Below are positions 1 to 8,598 of a stretch of DNA of 64,000 nt, piece after piece (position 1 is the stretch's first letter; each line of letters opens with the position of its first letter). The position numbers and the translations under genes are program-made. This stretch comes from Elusimicrobiota bacterium. GTDB lineage: Bacteria > Elusimicrobiota > Elusimicrobia > UBA1565 > UBA9628. The notes under the pieces were generated by a model, which was given only the letters and a program-made list of their open reading frames with translations, was not told the origin of the DNA and searched no databases. The stretch covers positions 1 to 64,000 of the forward strand of contig JACRDQ010000044.1 in the NCBI GenBank assembly GCA_016218545.1. The letters are read 5' to 3'.

Positions 1-51
1 CGCAACGGCATGCGCGAATTTCTTGCCATGGTCTACGGCCAGATGTATCAT
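1..51 (-). CDS. Possible N-terminus of an unidentified protein, cut by window edge
   Basis: Reading leftward from an ATG at 51, seventeen codons remain open to the window edge (MIHLAVDHGKKFAHAVA). A GAGGAG-type ribosome site lies 9 bases before the ATG at 61-67. The orientation matches the ATPase gene upstream of it, so it could be its operon partner. The opposite strand is also open from base 1 to a TAA at 73-75 and could be the C-terminal tail of a rightward gene. I prefer the leftward reading because of the ribosome site, but 17 residues cannot identify a family. Confidence 0.3.
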   Translation of the reverse strand, partial: MIHLAVDHGKKFAHAVA

Positions 52-205
52 GTGCTTGGGTCTCCTCTTGCTTAAGGTATGACTTGCCGGTCATAGCCTT
101 GTATAGCAAAGGAGGCCTTTCGCTTTCATGCTAACTGTTAGACCCTGCATCGGTACAGCCCGGAGACATATCTCCCCGAACGTTCGCATTTCTCCGAACA
201 GCAAA

Positions 206-1675
206 CTAGGTGAGAATATTCAGGGCTCGGCCATACAACAAGAGTTTCTTCAGGGCATAGTCAGCAATTAGGCCACGGGTCGCTTTCGCCCGCCACATGA
301 ATTCAATTCTATAGTCATGGTCATCTCGTTCGACTAGGATGTCGGTGCGGGCCGTTTCATTCTCTCCGAATGGGTCTTCTGTTCCGATGCTTCCTCGCAT
401 GTTGATGGCACGGAGCCCTTCGGCGATACATTCGTTGATAGCGATATCATTGTTCTGTGCAAATTTCACAATGATGTTGAATTGGTTTGCCGTTTCCCGG
501 TCAGCTTTACGGCCACGGGCGAGCTGCATGGGGATAGTTTTGCCTTTGAGAAAATTGACTAGAGAAGATGCTTTCAATTTGTCCTTGGCTTTCGTGGGAA
601 CCTTGGCAATGACGAGGCCTAATCGCTGTAGCTGAGAAGCGAGGCTGGGTGCGGCAAATGAGCGCACAATCGGCAACACGGTTGTGATTGGCAAATGCAG
701 AATGCGGACATCGATAGACAGCGCAAGGCTACCGCTGGAGGAGATTTGCTTCTCAATACCCTTTGACGCGTTCCCCTGGGTACATGATAAGGCTCTGGCA
801 AGGTCCAAGGTGTGGTCGTTTCCTCGCGTCAAGGCAACGACGTCTCCAACGGGGTCATTTCCGGCTGCGACTATGATCCACAGGTGGGTTGGGCGGCGCT
901 TTTGAAGCACTCGTGATACTGTCGCATGATGCCGTTGCCACGCATTGCCTAGCGAACTGAGGAACGCGCCAATTGTGGCGGATTCCGCGGAAAGGTCCGT
1001 CAGCTCCTTTTGGGAAAAGCCAAAGTCGGTCAATGTTGCGCTGTTGTTGAGGAGCCCAACGGTCTTGTTCGCCACAGGGATGAATCTTTCTGATGTTAAT
1101 CCATCAAAGCTCAGAATGGGCTGGTCAATATTGATTAGGGCCTCTGCGCCAATGCGTTTGGCATGATTTGCAAGGCGTGTGGCGAGGGCGTGGTCCGTGC
1201 AGGGCCAGACGAAAATGACATCTTTGCCCTGGGTGGATCTCAGGAATTGGTTTAGGCGATGCACGATTTCGTCCAAGGCTTTATCTGAGACTTCGCCGAC
1301 AGCCTCACGGCCCTCCATGATGATGATTTTCACTTCAATTCCCGTCTTCGGGGCGCAAGAGACAGCCTTCATCAATTCACGAGTGATAGCGTTGTGAGAT
1401 AGGCTGGGCGGAATTCGCGAGACAAATGCCTTCGGTCGGAAAAAGGGGATGGTGTTGAGGAAGGTCGACTTACCGGAACCGCTTCTTCCAAGCAGAATCA
1501 AGAATTGGCCACTTCCTACTACTCCCATATGATTGAAGGTGGCATCGAAATAGTCGAGGGCTGCAACAACGGGTTCAATGATATGACGGAGTTGATCAGT
1601 TGACGCTTGCTGAGAAAGGTTATCGTATCGGACGGGCAATTTCAGGTTGGGCATGGGGTGTGTTGCGGCAATCAT
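206..1675 (-). CDS. P-loop ATPase of unknown function
   Basis: A 489-residue protein with a clear Walker A motif, GRSGSGKS, at about residues 63-70 following a hydrophobic strand. A second hydrophobic strand (DVIFVWPCTD, about 152-161) could carry the Walker B role, but no textbook Walker B is obvious. The C-terminal segment (about 444-482) pairs an Asp (RTDILV) with a strand ending IEFMWR and then a helix rich in Leu and Lys. That layout is reminiscent of a restriction-endonuclease fold but lacks a convincing E-x-K, so I do not claim a nuclease. The ATG at 1675 is preferred over that at 1681 because GGAGGG sits 7 bases before it and it overlaps the upstream small ORF as ATGA. Base composition is clearly less GC-rich than the rest of the window, suggesting transfer. 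Confidence 0.7.
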   Translation of the reverse strand: MIAATHPMPNLKLPVRYDNLSQQASTDQLRHIIEPVVAALDYFDATFNHMGVVGSGQFLILLGRSGSGKSTFLNTIPFFRPKAFVSRIPPSLSHNAITRELMKAVSCAPKTGIEVKIIIMEGREAVGEVSDKALDEIVHRLNQFLRSTQGKDVIFVWPCTDHALATRLANHAKRIGAEALINIDQPILSFDGLTSERFIPVANKTVGLLNNSATLTDFGFSQKELTDLSAESATIGAFLSSLGNAWQRHHATVSRVLQKRRPTHLWIIVAAGNDPVGDVVALTRGNDHTLDLARALSCTQGNASKGIEKQISSSGSLALSIDVRILHLPITTVLPIVRSFAAPSLASQLQRLGLVIAKVPTKAKDKLKASSLVNFLKGKTIPMQLARGRKADRETANQFNIIVKFAQNNDIAINECIAEGLRAINMRGSIGTEDPFGENETARTDILVERDDHDYRIEFMWRAKATRGLIADYALKKLLLYGRALNILT

Positions 1676-1758
1676 TCGCATTCCCTCCGTTGTGAGACTT
1701 TGGCCGGGCTTGCCTTCGCTATGGCCTCTCGCATTGTAGCGTTTGCAGATTTGGTCAT
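1672..1758 (-). CDS. 28-residue ORF translationally coupled to the ATPase
   Basis: A short ORF starts at an ATG (1758-1756) with AGGTGG six bases upstream and ends in a TGA that overlaps the ATPase start as ATGA. The predicted peptide is basic and Ala-rich with no recognisable domain. The good ribosome site and exact stop-start overlap are more than I would expect by chance. It may be a leader peptide, a small partner protein, or simply a device that couples ATPase translation. Confidence 0.45.
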   Translation of the reverse strand: MTKSANATMREAIAKASPAKVSQRRECE

Positions 1759-1930
1759 GTTGTCCACCTAACTAATAAGTGTATGGTTCAGTATATCACG
1801 GTGATTGGGAGAGGACAATAACAAAATGTGTTTTGCTTTGCGGTGGTTTCCGCGAGAGGGAGAGGGTTTTCCGGCCGACAAAGACTGCCTGGCGGTCCGT
1901 ATAGCAGCGGCCCGCTCCCATGGGAAAGAA

Positions 1931-1968
1931 GAACCCCCGGGCGGGTGCGGCTTCCGCGCCAGGGGTTC
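1931..1968 (-). terminator. Probable intrinsic terminator after the PIN/NYN gene
   Basis: GAACCCC (1931-1937) pairs with GGGGTTC (1962-1968), with a further GC-rich inner hairpin between them. On the minus strand the stem is followed by TTCTTT. It lies 17 bases past the stop of the gene ending at 1985. The T-tract is short, so efficiency is uncertain. Confidence 0.6.
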
Positions 1969-1984
1969 CCTGTGACTGCTGGGA

Positions 1985-2719
1985 CTACAGTTGGTAGGTG
2001 ACCCTGTTGTCCTGGACGACGACCTTGCCCGTGCGCAGGAGCGCTTCGAGGAGGTCGCTTGCTGGGGGAAGGGCTTTGCCTGCGCCGTGCTGGTTCTGCA
2101 GGTAGTTGAGAAAGCGCACCTTGGTCGACGGGCGCTGGTTGGCGGGCAGGCGGCCGAGGGCGTTGAGGACCTTGGATTCCGCGACACCGGAAGGGGTCGA
2201 GGGCGAGGCAGGGGCGGCAGGGGCTGAGGTCTGGGTCCTGGCGGACGGAGACGGGCGGCTGCTGTTGGAGGCGCGGCCGCCTCTGCCGCGGCGGCTCGAG
2301 CCTGAGCGCGAGCGGCTGGCGGGACGGCGTTCCCTTTCCGCGGCAGGGGCCGCGGCTGAGCCGGCTTTGCCGAGGTTGTCGACTCTGCGGCTCTCGCGGC
2401 CGTTCTCGCTGATGTAGTGGAGCAGGGCGTCGTAGCCCTTGTCGCGCGAGAGCACGGTGAAGCCGATGGACTTGTCAGCCGAGCCGTCCATGCGGCCGAG
2501 CATGTAGCTGAGATGGAAGTCGAGGTTGTTCTTTCCCTCGCCGCCGATCTTGATCCACTCGACCTTGGAGCCGAGGCTTTGCAGCCTCAGGACGAGCTCG
2601 AAGTCGAGCTTGTTCTGGCTCCTGCCGACGAAGATGAAGATCTTGTCGAAGGCGCCGCCGCCTTCCTCCAGATTCACTTTTTGCGTATTTTCGAAGTCAA
2701 TGAACAGATAATGAGACAT
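1985..2719 (-). CDS. PIN/NYN-like domain protein with Arg/Ser-rich linker
   Basis: A 244-residue protein. Residues 1-115 look like a PIN/NYN nuclease fold: IDFENT near the start (Asp8), NNLDFHL (Asp67) and SRDKGYD (Asp93, Asp97) supply the usual scattered acidic residues. Residues 120-178 are low-complexity and rich in Arg, Ser, Ala and Pro, suggesting a flexible nucleic-acid-binding linker. The last 65 residues look like a small helical or winged-helix module (VLNALGRLP, then LLEALLRTGKV). AAGGAG lies 10 bases before the ATG. The likely role is RNA binding or cleavage; no specific target can be named. It is a single-gene unit followed by a hairpin terminator. Confidence 0.7.
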   Translation of the reverse strand: MSHYLFIDFENTQKVNLEEGGGAFDKIFIFVGRSQNKLDFELVLRLQSLGSKVEWIKIGGEGKNNLDFHLSYMLGRMDGSADKSIGFTVLSRDKGYDALLHYISENGRESRRVDNLGKAGSAAAPAAERERRPASRSRSGSSRRGRGGRASNSSRPSPSARTQTSAPAAPASPSTPSGVAESKVLNALGRLPANQRPSTKVRFLNYLQNQHGAGKALPPASDLLEALLRTGKVVVQDNRVTYQL

Positions 2720-2818
2720 TTACTGATTTCTCCTTGAGTTTTCTTTCTGGGTTCAGAACGTCTGACAGGGCCCGGCTTTGCAATGAAAGGTGGGATGCGA
2801 GAGGACTGAATACCACGC

Positions 2819-4849
2819 TCATTGTACCTTTTTCAGTGGGAGGGCGCTAGAGGCCTTGATAAAAGGCCTTTCCATGGGTTTTCGTTCGAGAAAAGCCCGC
2901 ACCAGGAGAGCGGGGTCTTGGGTGGTCCCTGGGTCGAGCACTGCTTTGCGGAATCGCCTGGCGAGGATGGGGTCAGGCCGGTCTCCGGGGCCGAAGCGCT
3001 GGAACAGGTCCTCAGCCACGACCCGGGCCCAGAGCTTGCTGAATCGGGTGCCAGGCTCTGTTGCGATGAACGAGAAGCCGGCAGGAGCGCACGCCTCCGG
3101 GAAAGCAGGCACGAGGCTGACTGAGGCTGCGATGTCCCTATGCTCGGCGCAGGGATTTGCGACTTTGGAGGAGTGCAAGCGGCGGTCGAGCTCGGCCAGG
3201 CCCAATTCCCTGAGGGCCTCGAGGCTTGCCAGGACGCGGCGGCGCGCCTGAATTCTCGCAGAGGCCTCCGGGGGCAAGGCGGAGGCATCGGGAAGCCTGG
3301 GATAGACGAGGCTCATGCCCATGGCTGACCAAGCCCAGCGCTCGAACAGGAGGCCGGGCACGTCGATGAAATCCTTGGGAGCCTCTGAGGCTGAGAACAT
3401 GGCAAAGCGGTTCTGGCTTGAGACGAGATAGAGCGCTTTTCCAAAGGCCCTCAGCAGGCTGCTCGCCTGGTCCATGGTGATGAAGGCCTGATCTTGCCTG
3501 GGGGTCCGTCCAAGGTCCGCCACCAGGGCGGCCACTCCTGGCCTGCGGCTTGAGTCTGCGAGTCTTCGCGGCCGTGCAAGGCTTGAGGCGAAGGTCCCTT
3601 CAGGCTTCTCGGGCCGGGCATAGAGGTCGGTGTAGATGTAGCCCACAGGAGACTCTTGATAGGGTTCCATGAACACGGCATAGAGCCTCACTTCGGGGTG
3701 CCAGGCTGCATGCTCGCGGACTTCGCTGAGTCTTGCGCCGTAGAGCTTCAAGGCAAGCGCAGGCATACCGTCGAGGAAAGGACGCAGGGGCACGTTGTTC
3801 TCAAGTTGGTCGAGCTCAGGGGTGGAGGCGGCTTCCTTGAGCAGGCGGCTGTAGTAGCGCGCATCCCAGGCCTGGATGCCGCGCTCGAGCTTCGGGGCCT
3901 GGTGCTCTGTCTTCATCTTCGCCAGCTCAGCTAGGGCGGTCTTTGCAGGGCCTTTGAGGCCTGAGTGCAGGCGGCTCATGGACCACTCGATGGCCGAAGG
4001 CGTGTTGAGGCTGAAGGTCTCGGTCGCGAGTCTCAGGTGGGAGGCGCGGCCCAGGAGCTCTGCGTGCTCTTGTCTTAAGCCGAGCAAGCGGGTGAGGAGA
4101 GGGATGTTGTCCTTGGCCCGGCCTTCCTCAAGTCCTGCCAGGAACCTGCGGTTCGCGGTCACGGTGCAGTGCGACATGAGCAGGTCGAAGACCGGGCCTG
4201 CGGGGTTGACGCGCACGAGGCCGTTCTCCAGGGGCAGTTCATCGAGCACGGCCTGGGGCAGGCCGGCGAGCTGGTCAGGAGCGAAAGACAGGCTTTCGAG
4301 CTGGTTTGCGGTCTCGATGTTCTTCAGGAACCTGGCTTCGAGCTCTGAGATGGCGTCCCTGACCAGGGAAAGGCGCTCGCGCTGTTCGGGTCCGAGGCCG
4401 GCGCCATGGCGGTCGAACTCGGCAAGCAGGGCCGGGACCAGGGCTTTGGGCTCGCCTGCGAGGCGCTCCGAGAGGCGGGCGTATCCCCTGAGGCCGGCCA
4501 GGAGATCCGGTCTTGAGAACGTGGCGACAGCGAACTTCCGGACCTGGCTCTCGCAAGCCCTGGCCTTGTCCTGGACTTTCGTCGAAGTGGAGACGTGCTG
4601 GAGGAAGATGAGGCGGTCCGTGGCCTCGCTCAAGTCAGCCAGGGCGGTTTCCAGGGCATCAGGGGTGTTGGTGAAGTCCCTGTTGGTGTCCGAGATGGTG
4701 ATGACGCCGGTCAGAGCGGATCGGGCGCGGCTCAGGGCATTGGCGCACGCGTCTGCGACGAGTGGGGCGGAGGAGGGGAACTCCAGGTTTGTGGGCGAGG
4801 CGGCGTTCGCCCAGCACGCAGGCAGCAGCAACGCAAGCCACAGCTTCAT
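2819..4849 (-). CDS. Secreted M3 (oligopeptidase)-like protein with lost zinc site
   Basis: A 676-residue protein from the ATG at 4849. That ATG gives a clean signal peptide (MKLWLALLLPACWANA); the longer ORF to 4900 adds an unconvincing extension. The body is helical and its C-terminal half follows the M3/thimet oligopeptidase layout. Where M3 enzymes carry HEFGH, this protein has RAFGK (467-471). The downstream D-F-V-E-x-P-S block that gives the third zinc ligand reads DFIDVP (493-498), followed by the conserved LLFERW. Both histidines and the glutamates are therefore gone, so peptidase activity is not expected. It may be a scaffold, chaperone or binding protein in the periplasm. LPAC in the leader could be a weak lipobox. 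The M3 assignment rests on motif spacing and is not a database hit. Confidence 0.65.
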   Translation of the reverse strand: MKLWLALLLPACWANAASPTNLEFPSSAPLVADACANALSRARSALTGVITISDTNRDFTNTPDALETALADLSEATDRLIFLQHVSTSTKVQDKARACESQVRKFAVATFSRPDLLAGLRGYARLSERLAGEPKALVPALLAEFDRHGAGLGPEQRERLSLVRDAISELEARFLKNIETANQLESLSFAPDQLAGLPQAVLDELPLENGLVRVNPAGPVFDLLMSHCTVTANRRFLAGLEEGRAKDNIPLLTRLLGLRQEHAELLGRASHLRLATETFSLNTPSAIEWSMSRLHSGLKGPAKTALAELAKMKTEHQAPKLERGIQAWDARYYSRLLKEAASTPELDQLENNVPLRPFLDGMPALALKLYGARLSEVREHAAWHPEVRLYAVFMEPYQESPVGYIYTDLYARPEKPEGTFASSLARPRRLADSSRRPGVAALVADLGRTPRQDQAFITMDQASSLLRAFGKALYLVSSQNRFAMFSASEAPKDFIDVPGLLFERWAWSAMGMSLVYPRLPDASALPPEASARIQARRRVLASLEALRELGLAELDRRLHSSKVANPCAEHRDIAASVSLVPAFPEACAPAGFSFIATEPGTRFSKLWARVVAEDLFQRFGPGDRPDPILARRFRKAVLDPGTTQDPALLVRAFLERKPMERPFIKASSALPLKKVQ

Positions 4850-4857
4850 CGCCCGCA

Positions 4858-4863
4858 ATGGTA
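4858..4863 (-). promoter_or_regulatory. -10 box for the M3-like gene
   Basis: On the minus strand TTGG precedes TACCAT (extended -10), and the ATG at 4849 follows 8 bases later, so transcription should begin at or just before the start codon. No good -35 is visible. Confidence 0.45.
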
Positions 4864-4928
4864 CCAATTCGGCCGCGAACCGCGTCTGCAGGGTGAGCAT
4901 CTAAAGAAGAACTAAGAGAGGTGTGCTC

Positions 4929-5801
4929 ATGAGCCCCGTGGTGTTTGGAGGAGCGATGTTGTTGGTCGGGGCAGCGCCGGGAGCCTGGGCGGATGACAGC
5001 GCCCGGATCTCGACAGAGCTCATCAACGCGACCTCAAGGCTTGCGGCCAAGCGGGTCGCGGTGATGCCGTTCTCGGGCGTGACGGGCGCGGAGTCCCTGA
5101 GCGGAGCCGTGGTCTCGTCGAGGATCACGCAGCGCATCGTGGCCTCGGGCTCGGTGCACGTGTTGGACCGCGATCTCATCGAAAAGGCGGTGGAGAAGCG
5201 CACCGGCGTCGCCGGAAGGGTGTCGGCCGGGATGGCAGCGGCCATGGGACGCAGCATGGGCATCGGCGCGGTCGTGGCGGGCGAGGTGCTGGAGCTCGAC
5301 AACGGCCGGCTCGAGGTCCATGCCAGGGTGATCGATACCAGGAACGGCAGGGTCATCGCCGCGTCCACGGGCAGGGTCGAGAAGAACTGGTCGGCTTTTG
5401 CCGATGAGCGCGCGCCCTGGAACATCCCGGTGCCGCCGATCCCGTCCGTGGAGGAGGGACAGGTCGTGAATGTCTCGTGGGACCCTGAGACGGGCCGGCA
5501 GGTGGAGATCGCAGACTGTGCCAGCGCCCGCGACCAGCTCGCCGAAGATGAAAGGGCGCTTCTGGACATCAAGGCGCGGTTCTGGGCCATCAAGCTCAAG
5601 GAGCCGGGGTTCTCGATCTCTGAGCTCAAGCGCAACCCGGGCTCTGAGATCCAGGACCTGCGGCTCAAAGAGGTCTTCTACAGCCGCATGCGCTTCTGGC
5701 ACCAGGAGGACTATGTGCCGGGCTTGACGCGCGCGGAGTTCGAGTCGCTCAAGAAGCACCAGAAGCTGCTGGAGGGCGTGGCGAACTACTGCGGGATCTA
5801 G
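4929..5801 (+). CDS. Secreted FlgO-like domain protein
   Basis: A 290-residue exported protein: signal peptide to about residue 23 (ending GAWA), then a FlgO-like domain at about 37-155. The domain opens with KRVAVMPF, has a helix leading to VHVLDRDLIEKAVEK, then IGAVVAGEVLEL and a strand pair with RVIDTRNGRVIAA. FlgO-type domains occur in outer-membrane-associated proteins of flagellar or curli-like systems; no flagellar genes are nearby. Residues 170-290 are predicted soluble and unrecognised. The ATG at 4929 is preferred over the GTG at 4923 because GAGAGG lies 7 bases before it. Its TAG stop overlaps that of the convergent carboxypeptidase within one CTAG. Confidence 0.65.
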   Translation: MSPVVFGGAMLLVGAAPGAWADDSARISTELINATSRLAAKRVAVMPFSGVTGAESLSGAVVSSRITQRIVASGSVHVLDRDLIEKAVEKRTGVAGRVSAGMAAAMGRSMGIGAVVAGEVLELDNGRLEVHARVIDTRNGRVIAASTGRVEKNWSAFADERAPWNIPVPPIPSVEEGQVVNVSWDPETGRQVEIADCASARDQLAEDERALLDIKARFWAIKLKEPGFSISELKRNPGSEIQDLRLKEVFYSRMRFWHQEDYVPGLTRAEFESLKKHQKLLEGVANYCGI

Positions 5802-7138
5802 CGCCCGCTGTTGGCGTGCGCGGGCCGGTCATCTTCGCCGGCGACCGCGTCGGCTGAGGACGCGCGGCGGGGGTCATCCGCCAAACCGATGAGGTAGAGC
5901 GCGGGCCTGAGGTTGGCCGCGAAGGTCGTGGCGATGGCCGGCACGCCCGGATAGAATCCGCCGTCCCAGAGGGACTTGGGCGAGAGCTCGAAGGTGAAGG
6001 AGTATATCCCGAGCGCGGCCCAGGCCCAATCCGTGGTGTCTCCTGAGGCGGTGTAGAGCTCGCTCGACTGCTGGGGCGTGTAGCCGTTCATCTTGGCCAT
6101 GGTCTCTGCCATGGCCTTGTAGGCTTTGAGCGCGGGCGCCTCCGAGATGGGGGTGTCGGTGTAGCCCCACGGATAGAGGATGAGCTCGCTGAAGGTGTGG
6201 TAGGTCAGCAGGACCTTGATGTTGTTCCTGGCTTCCAGGAAGGACTTCACGCTCGCGGTCTCAGGCTCGGAGAAGGGGGCTGGGCCGCAGTAGGTCTCGG
6301 CCCTGGGGTCGCTTGAGGCTCCGGTCTCGCACCAGTGGTAGCCATAGTTGCGGTTCAGGTCCACGCCCACGGTCTTGTCGCCGTTGGGCCGCATGTTCTT
6401 GCGGTGCATGTGGTAGCGGTCGCCTTCCACGTCGTACTCCGCGCCGTCGGGGTTGACCAGGGGGATGATGAAGATGTCCCTGGTCTCGAGCAGCTTGGCC
6501 AGCTCGGGCTTGGCCCGGTTCTCCACGAGGTGCTTGGCCAGGCCGAGCGCCATCTCGGTGGAGAGGTGCTCCCTGGCATGATGCGTGGCCATGAACACGA
6601 TGCCGGGCTTGGCGCTGGGGGCGGTTCCCCGGGCGGTGGGGTTGAGGCGCAGGGCCAGGATGTCCCGGCCAAGCAGGCTATTCCCGATGGAGAAGACCGA
6701 GGCGAGCTTGGGCGCAGACGCCGCAAGCTCCCGGATGACCTTGTCAGCCTCAGCCACGTTGTGGTAGGCCGCGTCGTCTGCGGGAAAGTCCTTGGTCGTC
6801 ATGCGGGGAAGGAGAGAGGTGGCGGACTCGACCTCGATGCCCGCGGCTTCGAGGCTTTCCAAGGTCACGGCTGAGGCGATGCCGTGGATGCGGTCTCCGC
6901 GGACCTCTTCGATGGCAAGCCCTGCTTCCAGGGCGCGGGTGCGGGCCTTCTTGTCCGGCGCCTTGGCCACGATCCAGAGCTTCGCGTCCTCCTCGGAGCC
7001 CTGCTGGCTGGAGGACTGGGCCATGGAGGGGAACTTCATCCGGACGGGCTTGCCGCTGCCGTCGAACGAGGGGTCAGGCGAGGCCCAGGCCAGGGCCGGC
7101 AGACAGAGGAAGATGATGACGATCTCGGCGGATCTCAT
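5798..7138 (-). CDS. Secreted M14 zinc carboxypeptidase
   Basis: A 446-residue protein with a signal peptide ending LAWA (about 19), a short N-terminal pro-region, and an M14 catalytic domain from about 120 to 420. The zinc site is complete: H187-A-R-E190 and H314 in YHTF. The substrate-binding Arg-Asn pair is in LNRNYG (261-266), and the catalytic glutamate is E384 in FTFEL. It should remove C-terminal residues from peptides outside the cytoplasmic membrane. Substrate preference cannot be read with confidence. It starts its own transcript (strong promoter at 7147-7175) and converges on the FlgO-like gene. Confidence 0.9.
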   Translation of the reverse strand: MRSAEIVIIFLCLPALAWASPDPSFDGSGKPVRMKFPSMAQSSSQQGSEEDAKLWIVAKAPDKKARTRALEAGLAIEEVRGDRIHGIASAVTLESLEAAGIEVESATSLLPRMTTKDFPADDAAYHNVAEADKVIRELAASAPKLASVFSIGNSLLGRDILALRLNPTARGTAPSAKPGIVFMATHHAREHLSTEMALGLAKHLVENRAKPELAKLLETRDIFIIPLVNPDGAEYDVEGDRYHMHRKNMRPNGDKTVGVDLNRNYGYHWCETGASSDPRAETYCGPAPFSEPETASVKSFLEARNNIKVLLTYHTFSELILYPWGYTDTPISEAPALKAYKAMAETMAKMNGYTPQQSSELYTASGDTTDWAWAALGIYSFTFELSPKSLWDGGFYPGVPAIATTFAANLRPALYLIGLADDPRRASSADAVAGEDDRPAHANSGR

Positions 7139-7146
7139 TGAAGGGT

Positions 7147-7175
7147 ATTATAAGGTTTACCTTGGAGGAGGTCAA
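7147..7175 (-). promoter_or_regulatory. Promoter of the M14 carboxypeptidase
   Basis: On the minus strand a TTGACC -35 box (7175-7170), a 17-base spacer and a perfect TATAAT -10 box (7152-7147). The ATG at 7138 follows the -10 by only 8 bases, so the transcript should be leaderless or nearly so. Confidence 0.8.
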
Positions 7176-7218
7176 TGAAAAAGGGACTTTGGACCTAGAC
7201 GCGGATAGGACCAAAGGC

Positions 7219-8085
7219 CTAGTTCGCTTTCTGGAACTTCACCGGCTGAGGCCCTGCGGGAATGGCGAGCAGGCAGTAGGGAGAGGTGGGGGTCTCAGGC
7301 TGCCTGGCACCCGGGCTGGGCGGGACTTCGCGGTAGCGCACGAGCACGGACTTGGGCGAGGAGACGGCGTCTAGGATGTCCACGGACCAGCCCGGGGAGG
7401 GCCGGGTGCCCAGGAACACGGCCACGACCCTGCGGGTCGAGAAATCCACCTGGGGCATGGGCTCTGAGGTCAGCTTGGTCCAAAACACGCGCCAGGAAGC
7501 GAGGTCCGAGACGACCTGCGTGCCTGCCTCGTGGTGGCCCGAGTAGGAACCGGACCAGTGGTCCGGGGATTCCCCGTCAGCGATGGGGCCGGAGGCTTTC
7601 GGGGGCTTGGAAAGGAGCTTGGCCGTGCTGCCTTCGATGGGCACGGGCCTGTTGAAGTCTCCCATGAGGGCCTCGCGCAGGGCCTTGAGCTGCTCGATGT
7701 AGGAGCGGAAGCGCTCCCTGCGCGCCGCGAGCGGGACATGCTCCATGGGAGGAGCGGCCGGAGGGGTGAGGACCTCGTCCCTGTCAGCCTGGGTGACCAC
7801 GATGCCCGGGGGAGGGGGCGGGCTCTCCTTGGAGCGCTGGCTGCCCTCGGGCAGGATGAGGCGCGTGGGGTCCTCGCTCGTGTCAGGGGTGATGATCGCA
7901 GGCGTCCCCTCCATGGCCGCGGCAGCGGTGGAGGGACCGGCCATGAGGTCCGCAGGGAGCCCCTTGAAGTCCGCGTCAGGAGGGCTTGGGCTCTTGCGCA
8001 CGGCCAGGAGGATGAGGAGCCCTGCCGCGGCAGCGGCCAGGCCGATGCCCAGCCGCGCCTTCGTGGACACGGCGAGCATGGTCAA
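7219..8085 (-). CDS. Membrane-anchored PrcB_C-domain protein
   Basis: A 288-residue protein: one N-terminal membrane anchor (about 12-30), then a Pro-rich low-complexity stretch to about 110. The C-terminal domain (about 165-285) has the pattern of the PrcB C-terminal domain: a WRVFWTKL helix, then VDFSTRRVVAVFLG, a strand of the type WSVDILDAV, and a T-S-P-Y-C-LLAIP ending. PrcB-type domains accompany a spirochaete surface protease complex; no such protease lies beside it here. Start: TTG at 8085 overlaps the coaD stop and has GGAAG 8 bases upstream; the ATG at 8079 is the alternative. It is cotranscribed with coaD. Confidence 0.6.
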   Translation of the reverse strand: MTMLAVSTKARLGIGLAAAAAGLLILLAVRKSPSPPDADFKGLPADLMAGPSTAAAAMEGTPAIITPDTSEDPTRLILPEGSQRSKESPPPPPGIVVTQADRDEVLTPPAAPPMEHVPLAARRERFRSYIEQLKALREALMGDFNRPVPIEGSTAKLLSKPPKASGPIADGESPDHWSGSYSGHHEAGTQVVSDLASWRVFWTKLTSEPMPQVDFSTRRVVAVFLGTRPSPGWSVDILDAVSSPKSVLVRYREVPPSPGARQPETPTSPYCLLAIPAGPQPVKFQKAN

Positions 8086-8591
8086 GCGCGGAACTTCCGG
8101 GCGAGCTCGCGGGCCACGAATGGGGTCACGAAATCCGCGACCGGAGCGCCCAGGCGGGCCACCTCGCGGACCATGGACGAGGAGAGGTAGGCGAAGCGCT
8201 CGTCGGGCATGAGGAACACGGTCTCCACCGCGCTCCAGAGCCGCCTGTTCATGGAGGCGAGCTGGAACTCGTAGTCCATGTCCGAGACCACGCGCAAGCC
8301 GCGGATGAGCACGCGGGCCTTCTTGGCCTTGAGGTAGTCCACGAGCAGGCCGGAATAGGTGTCAGCCTGGGCATTGGGGATGAGGCGGATGGCGTCTTCG
8401 ACCATGCGCAGGCGCTCGGCCACGCTGAAGGCGTGCTTCTTGGACGGGTTGTGCGACACGGCCACGATGACGGAGGGGAAGACCCGGCTCGTGCGCTGGA
8501 TGACGTCGAGGTGTCCGCGGGTCAGGGGGTCGAAGCTGCCGGGATAGATCGCGGGCCCGAGCCCTTCGGTCGACGCGTGGCGTTTCTTCAT
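8082..8591 (-). CDS. coaD: Phosphopantetheine adenylyltransferase
   Basis: A 169-residue protein, the usual CoaD size. It joins 4'-phosphopantetheine and ATP to give dephospho-CoA, the penultimate step of CoA synthesis, in the cytoplasm. The nucleotidyltransferase motif YPGSFDPLTRGH is near the N-terminus; later come RGLR with the following D-Y-E-F-Q-L helix, and the C-terminal SSSMVRE motif. The open frame continues upstream of the ATG at 8591, but that part is a shadow of the preceding gene. A separate promoter (8599-8627) lies just upstream, so coaD can be expressed apart from the long operon. Confidence 0.95.
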   Translation of the reverse strand: MKKRHASTEGLGPAIYPGSFDPLTRGHLDVIQRTSRVFPSVIVAVSHNPSKKHAFSVAERLRMVEDAIRLIPNAQADTYSGLLVDYLKAKKARVLIRGLRVVSDMDYEFQLASMNRRLWSAVETVFLMPDERFAYLSSSMVREVARLGAPVADFVTPFVARELARKFRA

Positions 8592-8598
8592 GTCCTCA

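Noticed and set aside
446..464. Calling the orphan ATPase C-terminus a PD-(D/E)xK nuclease
   Set aside because: The Asp and IEFMWR strand are suggestive, but the Lys of E-x-K is missing; it is kept as a remark in the gene entry.
1768..2187. Leftward 139-codon frame overlapping the 3' end of the PIN/NYN gene
   Set aside because: Ser/Arg/Pro-rich out-of-frame translation that crosses the terminator hairpin; the 1985-2719 frame has real domain structure and a ribosome site.
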